A stretch of 64,000 nucleotides of DNA, from the NCBI GenBank assembly GCA_041397845.1, contig JAWKVW010000006.1, forward strand, positions 1 through 64,000, given 5' to 3'. Below the pieces are notes generated by a model. The model made no database searches. It saw nothing but the letters and a program-made list of their open reading frames with translations, and was not told where the DNA came from. Made by a program: the position numbers and the translations under genes. Of this stretch, positions 59,373 through 64,000 are shown one piece after another. Source of the DNA: JAKPQE01 sp041397845 (GTDB lineage Bacteria; Pseudomonadota; Alphaproteobacteria; Rhizobiales; JAKPQE01). The number at the start of each line of letters is the position of its first letter. Positions within the stretch are counted from its first letter, which is position 1.

Positions 59373-60170
59373 CAGTTCACCCCCTCACCTGCCCTCGAGC
59401 GTGTGCGACGCCACTTCTTCAGGACAACCGGGACAAGGGCAACGAGACCGAGGGCGAGGAAGGCAAGGATGAGCTCGGGCGTGACGAGGGCGGAGGGGTC
59501 GAGCGTCACGGTAGGCCGGATCGGCGGCGCACTCGGGATTGGCGGCGCGCTGGGCGGCAACGACGCTATCAAGGCCGGCGCCGAGGAAGGAATAGGCCGC
59601 CGTGCCCGGGATGATGCCGATGAAGGTGGCAAGGAAGAAGGTGCGCAGCGGCACTTCGAGCAGCGCCGGGGCGAGATTGACCAGCCAGAACGGAAAGGCC
59701 GGCACGAGGCGCAGGAACAGGAGATAGCCGAAGGCATCCTCGCGAAAGCCGGCGCCAAGGCGCGACAGGAAGGGTCCGGCGCGGGCAGCAAGGACAGCGC
59801 CGAGGGATGAGCGCGCTGCAAGGAAGAGAAGCGTTGCGCCGATGGTCGCGGCAAAGACCGTGAGGAGCGCGCCGACGACCCAGCCGAAGAGCACGGCGCC
59901 GGCGATGGTCAGGATGCTGGCGCCGGGCAATGACAGGGCAACGGTCGCGACATAGACGGCGAAATAGACGGCAAGGGCGAGAAAGCGGTTGTCGGCGACG
60001 AAGGTCGCCAGCGCCTCGCGATATTCGATGAGCGAGGCGAGCGACAGGTAGCGGTGCCAGCCCATGGCGAAGGCCAGGACCATCGCGGCGAGAATGACGA
60101 CGAGCGGCAGGGCGCGCAACAGGGCACTGCCGGTGCGCCGCTCCTTGCCATATGCGCTTTCGCTCGCCAT
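59372..60170 (-). pseudogene. TVP38/TMEM64 (DedA-like) membrane protein, one frameshift
   Basis: About 265 codons. The first 220 residues are clean from ATG 60170: helices near 19-40, 60-80, 85-110 and 160-185, and FLRLVPAFPFWLVNLAPALL plus FIGIIPGTAAYSFLGAGLD, the VTT/SNARE-associated signature. A frame change near 59508-59530 is needed to continue into TLDPSALVTPELILAFLALGLVALVPVVLKKWRR and the stop that overlaps the flavoprotein ATG. The overlap suggests the joined form is the true gene. Without the correction the protein ends at 59385 with an Arg/Pro-rich tail. Confidence 0.8.
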
Positions 60171-60487
60171 TGCCGATACTTTCCGAATTTCCGGTTTGCC
60201 TTGATCGATTTTGCCAGAATAGTCCGGCGCTCCGGCCTCGGCACCCGATTTCGGCCGCTCTCACCGTCATTTGAAGGCTGACGGCGAGGCCATCACCGCT
60301 TCGTGATGGGCGGGAGAAGAGCCGGCGCACGTTGACTTTGCGCCACCCACTCCGTATAAGCCCGCTCGAATGGACGATCGTGTCCCGCAGTGCCCGTTCA
60401 GGGCACGATGTCGGTTAGCCAACCACGGACACGCGGCCGCATCCGAAAAAAGAGATTTCGAGGAGCCGCTTCCGGCGGAACAGAACT
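60171..60487. promoter_or_regulatory. Divergent region between TVP38 gene and rpmH
   Basis: 317 bp without a gene. It contains the rpmH promoter at 60332-60360, and the rpmH leader of about 120 bp follows it. Nothing else is recognised on the minus strand. Confidence 0.6.
60332..60360 (+). promoter_or_regulatory. Sigma70-type promoter of rpmH-rnpA
   Basis: TTGACT (60332-60337), a 17 bp spacer and TATAAG (60355-60360), near consensus for both hexamers and spacing. The predicted start would be near 60367, about 120 bp before the rpmH ATG. Confidence 0.8.
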
Positions 60488-60622
60488 ATGAAACGGACCT
60501 ATCAGCCCAGCAAGCTCGTCCGCAAGCGCCGCCACGGCTTCCGCGCCCGCATGGCGACGGAAGGCGGCCGCAAGGTCATCGCGGCCCGTCGGGCTCGCGG
60601 GCGCAAGCGCCTCTCGGCCTGA
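60488..60622 (+). CDS. rpmH: 50S ribosomal protein L34
   Basis: 44 residues, MKRTYQPSKLVRKRRHGFRA followed by RMATEGGRKVIAARRARGRKRLSA, a complete L34. It is too short for most ORF cut-offs but unmistakable. It lies behind a strong promoter and 61 bp ahead of rnpA, with which it is transcribed. Confidence 0.98.
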   Translation: MKRTYQPSKLVRKRRHGFRARMATEGGRKVIAARRARGRKRLSA

Positions 60623-60683
60623 CCGGACGGCGCCGGCGGACAGGGGTTCGCAGGCGCGGCCGGCGGCGCGGAGCTTCTTTGCG

Positions 60684-61031
60684 ATGCGATTGAAAAAGCG
60701 CGCCGAATTTCTCGCTGCCGCCAAGGGACGGCGGTGTTCGCGCGCGACGCTGACCATGCAGTGCCGGCGGCGCGACGGCGACGAGAGCGGGCCGCGCTTC
60801 GGCTATACCGTGACCAAGAAGACCGGATGCTCGGTGGAGCGCAACCGCATGCGGCGGCGCTTTCGCGAGGCCGTCCGCAAGGTTGCGCCGGAACATGCCG
60901 CGGCCGGACATGACTACGTGCTGATCGCGCGGCGCCCGGCGCTCGAGGCTCCGTTCGCCTCGATCGTCGCGGACATTGTCGCATGCCTTCAGCGTTTCGG
61001 CGGGTCGCACGGCCCGGCCAAAGCAACGTGA
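60684..61031 (+). CDS. rnpA: Ribonuclease P protein component
   Basis: 115 residues. The RNA-binding motif RNRMRRRFREAVR (near residue 53) with GYTVTKKTG before it is diagnostic. It assists the RNase P RNA in tRNA 5' processing. The start ATG at 60684 gives MRLKKRAEFLAAAKG. The stop overlaps the beginning of a terminator. In the other frame the Cys-rich stretch is just a shadow. Confidence 0.95.
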   Translation: MRLKKRAEFLAAAKGRRCSRATLTMQCRRRDGDESGPRFGYTVTKKTGCSVERNRMRRRFREAVRKVAPEHAAAGHDYVLIARRPALEAPFASIVADIVACLQRFGGSHGPAKAT

Positions 61032-61033
61032 CG

Positions 61034-61084
61034 GCGATCGCGGGGGCCAAGGCCTCCGGGGTCGCCTTTTTTTGTTTGCCGTTC
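61034..61084 (+). terminator. Intrinsic terminator after rnpA
   Basis: GGCGA...TCGCC and GGGGCC/GGCCTC form a stem with a short loop, followed by seven T residues (61077-61084). It separates rpmH-rnpA from yidC by about 150 bp. Confidence 0.85.
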
Positions 61085-61196
61085 GCAGTCCTTCCGCATC
61101 CGGGCATCTTTCGGCGCCCCGCGGAAGACCGTGGACTGACTTGATAGAGAACAGACGGCAGGGACGGCCGGCCTGTTCGCAGCCGAGTGATCCGGG

Positions 61197-63038
61197 ATGG
61201 ACGAGAACCGCAACTATCTGCTCGCAATCGCCCTGTCGCTGGTGATCCTCGTCGGATGGCAATTCTTCATTGCCGGACCGAAGATCGAGGCGCAGCGCCA
61301 GCGCGCCGCCATCGAGGCGCAACAGAACGAGCAGGCGGCGCCCGCGCCGCAGGGCCAGACCGGCGAAGCCGCCCCCTCGGCGGTGCCGCAGGCGCAGGGC
61401 GAAAGCGGCGCTCCGGCGGTTCCGGCCGGCCCGGCGGCGAACGCGCCGACGACCGGCGACCGCACCGCCGCCCTGGCCGCCGACGCCCGCATCGTCATTG
61501 ACACCCCGGCGCTGTCGGGCTCGCTCAACCTCAAGGGCGGGCGGATCGACGACATCCGGCTGAAGAACTACCACGAGACCGTCGACCCGAAGAGCCCGAC
61601 GATCGAGCTGCTGTCGCCGGCCGGCAGCGCCAATCCCTATTACGCCGATTTCGGCTGGGTCGCCGACACCGGCACGACCGTCGCCCTGCCCGGCCCGGAG
61701 ACGCTGTGGACGGTGGAATCGGGCGACAAGCTCGAGCCCGGCAAGCCGCTGGTCATCGCCCACGACAACGGCCAGGGCGTCGTCTTCCGGCGCACCATCA
61801 CGCTCGACGAGCGTTACATGTTCACCGTCGTCCAGTCGGTGGAGAACGGCAGCGGCCAGCCGATGACGCTCTATCCCTACGGCCTGCTGTCGCGGCAGGG
61901 CACGCCGCACACCACCGGCTACTACATCCTGCACGAGGGCCTCATCGGCGTTCTCGGCGAGGAGGGCCTCACCGAGGTCAAGTACAAGGACATCAAGGAG
62001 AAGCTGGAGCAGACGCATCGCGACGTCGGTCGCGGCTGGATCGGCATCACCGACAAGTACTGGGCGGCGGTGCTGTTCCCGGACGATACGGCGCAGTTCG
62101 ACGCGCGCTTCACCTATCGCCAGCGCAATGGCGTGGAGACCTACCAGACCGACTATCTCGGCAAGGCGCGCACCATCGCGGCCGGCGAGAAAGGCGAGAC
62201 GACGGCGCGGCTCTTTGCCGGCGCCAAGGAGGTCGCGGCGGTCGACGGCTATGAAACCCAGTACAAGTTCGAGAACTTCGACCTCCTGATCGACTGGGGC
62301 TGGTTCTACTTCTTCACCAAGCCGCTGTTCTACATCATCGACTGGCTGTTCAAGATGTTCGGCAACTTCGGCGTGGCGATCCTGCTCGTCACCGTCCTGG
62401 TGAAGGCGATCTTCTTCCCGCTGGCGAACAAGTCCTACGTCTCGATGAGCCGGATGAAGAAGGTGCAGCCGTTGATGAAGGAGCTGCAGGACCGCTTCAA
62501 GGACGACAAGATGCGCCAGCAGCAGGCGCTGATGGAGCTCTACAAGAAAGAGAAGATCAATCCGCTGTCCGGCTGCCTGCCGATCGTCGTCCAGATCCCG
62601 GTGTTCTTCGCGCTCTACAAGGTGCTGTTCATCACCATCGAGATGCGCCACGCGCCGTTCTTCGGCTGGATTCACGATCTTGCCGCGCCGGATCCGACCA
62701 CGCTCTTCAACCTGTTCGGCCTCATTCCCTGGACGCCGCCGCAGATGCTGATGATCGGTATCTGGCCGCTGATCATGGGCGTGACGATGTTCCTGCAGAT
62801 GAAGCTCAACCCGGCACCGACCGATCCGGTGCAGGCTTCGATCTTCACCTGGATGCCGGTGATCTTCACCTTCATCCTCGGCTCGTTCCCGGCCGGCCTC
62901 GTCATCTACTGGAGCTGGAACAACTTCCTGTCGATCGTCCAGCAGATGACGATCATGAAGCGGCAGGGGGTCAAGATCGAGCTCTGGGACAATCTCGCCG
63001 CGATGCTGAAACGCGGCGCCAAGGACACGACCGGCTGA
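61197..63038 (+). CDS. yidC: Membrane protein insertase YidC
   Basis: 613 residues. An N-terminal helix (ENRNYLLAIALSLVILVGWQF), a long Ala/Pro/Gln-rich periplasmic linker and the periplasmic beta domain (to about residue 350) are followed by the conserved insertase core. That core includes FNFGVAILLVTVLVKAIFFPL-like helix 2, KKVQPLMKELQDRFKDDKMRQQQALMELY and CLPIVVQIPVFFALYKVLF. It inserts inner-membrane proteins with or without SecYEG. ATG 61197 starts MDENRNYL. yihA follows after 13 bp. Confidence 0.96.
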   Translation: MDENRNYLLAIALSLVILVGWQFFIAGPKIEAQRQRAAIEAQQNEQAAPAPQGQTGEAAPSAVPQAQGESGAPAVPAGPAANAPTTGDRTAALAADARIVIDTPALSGSLNLKGGRIDDIRLKNYHETVDPKSPTIELLSPAGSANPYYADFGWVADTGTTVALPGPETLWTVESGDKLEPGKPLVIAHDNGQGVVFRRTITLDERYMFTVVQSVENGSGQPMTLYPYGLLSRQGTPHTTGYYILHEGLIGVLGEEGLTEVKYKDIKEKLEQTHRDVGRGWIGITDKYWAAVLFPDDTAQFDARFTYRQRNGVETYQTDYLGKARTIAAGEKGETTARLFAGAKEVAAVDGYETQYKFENFDLLIDWGWFYFFTKPLFYIIDWLFKMFGNFGVAILLVTVLVKAIFFPLANKSYVSMSRMKKVQPLMKELQDRFKDDKMRQQQALMELYKKEKINPLSGCLPIVVQIPVFFALYKVLFITIEMRHAPFFGWIHDLAAPDPTTLFNLFGLIPWTPPQMLMIGIWPLIMGVTMFLQMKLNPAPTDPVQASIFTWMPVIFTFILGSFPAGLVIYWSWNNFLSIVQQMTIMKRQGVKIELWDNLAAMLKRGAKDTTG

Positions 63039-63051
63039 GCGGACGCTTCCC

Positions 63052-63729
63052 ATGACCGACACGGCGCGGGACGCCGCCCTTGCAGAAGCAGCGCTCAGGA
63101 CATTTCAGGTGCCCTGGGCGTTCCGCACCGAGGTCCGGCATCTTGAAGACCTGCCGGCGATCGAGGGCGTCGAGATCGCCTTTGCCGGGCGCTCGAATGT
63201 CGGCAAGTCGAGCCTCATCAACGCCCTCACCTTCCAGAAGTCGCTGGCGCGGACCTCGAACACGCCGGGGCGCACGCAGGGTCTCGTGCTGTTCACCGGC
63301 GCGCCGGGCCTGACCATGATCGACATGCCCGGCTATGGCTATGCCGAGGCGCCCAAGCACACGGTCGACACCTGGACGAAGCTCATCCTCGACTATCTGC
63401 GCGGCCGGCCGACGCTGCGCCGGGTGTTCCTGCTCATCGATTCGCGGCACGGCCTGAAGAAGACCGACGTGCAGGTGATGGACCTGCTCGACAAGTCCGC
63501 CGTCGGCTACCAGATCGTGCTGACCAAGGCCGACAAGCCGAAGGGTGTCGATCTCGACAAGACCGAGGCGGCCGTCGCCAAGGCGATCGCCAAGCGGCCG
63601 GCGGCGCATCCGGTCATCATCCGGACGTCCTCGATTGCCGGCAGCGGCCTTGAGACGCTGCGCACAGAAATCTACACGCTGACGCTCGGCCCCGGCGAGT
63701 GGCCGACGGCGAGCGACGAATTGCGGTAG
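63052..63729 (+). CDS. yihA: Ribosome biogenesis GTP-binding protein YihA/EngB
   Basis: 225 residues. G1 is GRSNVGKSSLINAL near 43-56, the G2 threonine is in NTPGRTQ, G3 is IDMPGYGYAEAP, G4 is TKADKPKG and G5-like SSIAGSG follows. It acts in late assembly of the large ribosomal subunit. It lies 13 bp after yidC, the usual alphaproteobacterial order. The common next gene argB is absent from the part seen. Confidence 0.95.
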   Translation: MTDTARDAALAEAALRTFQVPWAFRTEVRHLEDLPAIEGVEIAFAGRSNVGKSSLINALTFQKSLARTSNTPGRTQGLVLFTGAPGLTMIDMPGYGYAEAPKHTVDTWTKLILDYLRGRPTLRRVFLLIDSRHGLKKTDVQVMDLLDKSAVGYQIVLTKADKPKGVDLDKTEAAVAKAIAKRPAAHPVIIRTSSIAGSGLETLRTEIYTLTLGPGEWPTASDELR

Positions 63730-63859
63730 CCATGGCGCGACGCCGGCCCTTCACAGGCCGGCCGCAAGCGGCTATTCAAACGAGCGGAACGTGGCGGCGC
63801 GGCGCAGCCGATGACGGGCGTTCCGGATGATCGGGGCCTATTCCAGCGAGGGCGAAGCG

Positions 63860-64000
63860 ATGGCGGCAAACGATCCGAAACTCGTGACGGTGTTCGGCGG
63901 CTCCGGCTTTGTCGGGCGGCACGTCGTCAGGGCGCTGGTCAAGCGCGGCCACAGGGTGCGCGTTGCGGTGCGCCGGCCGGATCTGGCGAACTTCCTGCAG
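63860..64000 (+). CDS. NDUFA9-like/NAD(P)-binding protein, partial
   Basis: The first 47 codons only; the gene runs off the window. ATG 63860 (GAGGGCGAAGC before it) gives MAANDPKLVTVFGGSGFVGRHVVRALVKRG, an extended-SDR Rossmann start with GGSGFVG. The motif resembles the complex I NDUFA9-related family of alphaproteobacteria. Function beyond the cofactor site cannot be judged. An in-frame ATG at 63827 is an alternative start. Confidence 0.7.
   Translation, partial: MAANDPKLVTVFGGSGFVGRHVVRALVKRGHRVRVAVRRPDLANFLQ

Overview
The window looks like chromosomal DNA from a high-GC alphaproteobacterium, most likely of the order Hyphomicrobiales (Rhizobiales). This is inferred from gene content: a class II (CP4-like) EPSP synthase, the FYDLN-acid protein TIGR02300, an ATP12-type chaperone, the MbfA iron exporter, a FixJ/FixK-type regulator pair, a plant/alphaproteobacterial-type glutamate-cysteine ligase, and hisF-hisE-coaA synteny. 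I cannot name a genus. Apart from small repeats I see no mobile element, prophage or CRISPR array.

Layout. (1) 0.1-9.1 kb: a minus-strand block with a ynjBCD-type ABC transporter, the helicase hrpB, a GT4 glycosyltransferase and a retropepsin-like protease, divergent from an APH-like phosphotransferase. (2) 9.25-11.7 kb: gyrB. From about 1.9 to 10.7 kb almost every gene is recognisable only by joining several reading frames. Because gyrB is essential and is affected too, poor base quality is the simplest explanation. (3) 11.6-24.7 kb: a GlxA-type regulator facing an isonitrile-hydratase-like gene, a frameshifted DUF1330 gene, infC with an AUU start, a second GT4, an alpha/beta hydrolase, an MFS transporter, rsmE, gshA, an EamA transporter, a PaaI-type thioesterase, an orphan TRAP binding protein and two secreted unknowns. 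(4) 25-32 kb: mbfA between two copies of a palindromic repeat, cyclopropane fatty acid synthase, a DUF4405 membrane protein, an HtpX-like protease, an SDR, an FmdB zinc ribbon, a serine hydrolase and tRNA-Ala(GGC). (5) 32-39 kb: TIGR02300, aroA-cmk, hisF-hisE-coaA, a HAD phosphatase and an ATP12 chaperone.

(6) 38.9-43.5 kb: a six-gene minus-strand operon. It encodes a cytochrome b561 fused to a diheme cytochrome, an SHP-type oxygen/NO-binding cytochrome c, a separate diheme cytochrome c (DHC), a PepSY protein and a response regulator/sensor kinase pair. A strongly palindromic intergenic region follows, then the tungstate transporter tupBCA. (7) 46.3-55.3 kb: a giant symporter-histidine kinase-receiver hybrid, an unknown protein, an exonuclease/CBS/DUF294 protein, mscL, an aminotransferase and a FixJ-like regulator. 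(8) 55.3-60.2 kb: a FixK-type regulator with an FNR/FixK box and a FixJ-like motif upstream, an unpaired sensor kinase, a flavoprotein disulfide oxidoreductase and a TVP38 membrane protein (frameshifted). (9) 60.3-64 kb: rpmH-rnpA-yidC-yihA behind a clear sigma70 promoter, and the start of an NDUFA9-like gene.

The theme of the second half is redox and oxygen sensing: the SHP/DHC/b561 branch, FixJ/FixK-type regulators and several sensor kinases. The most interesting parts for follow-up are the SHP operon with its own two-component system and the palindromic DNA between it and tupBCA.
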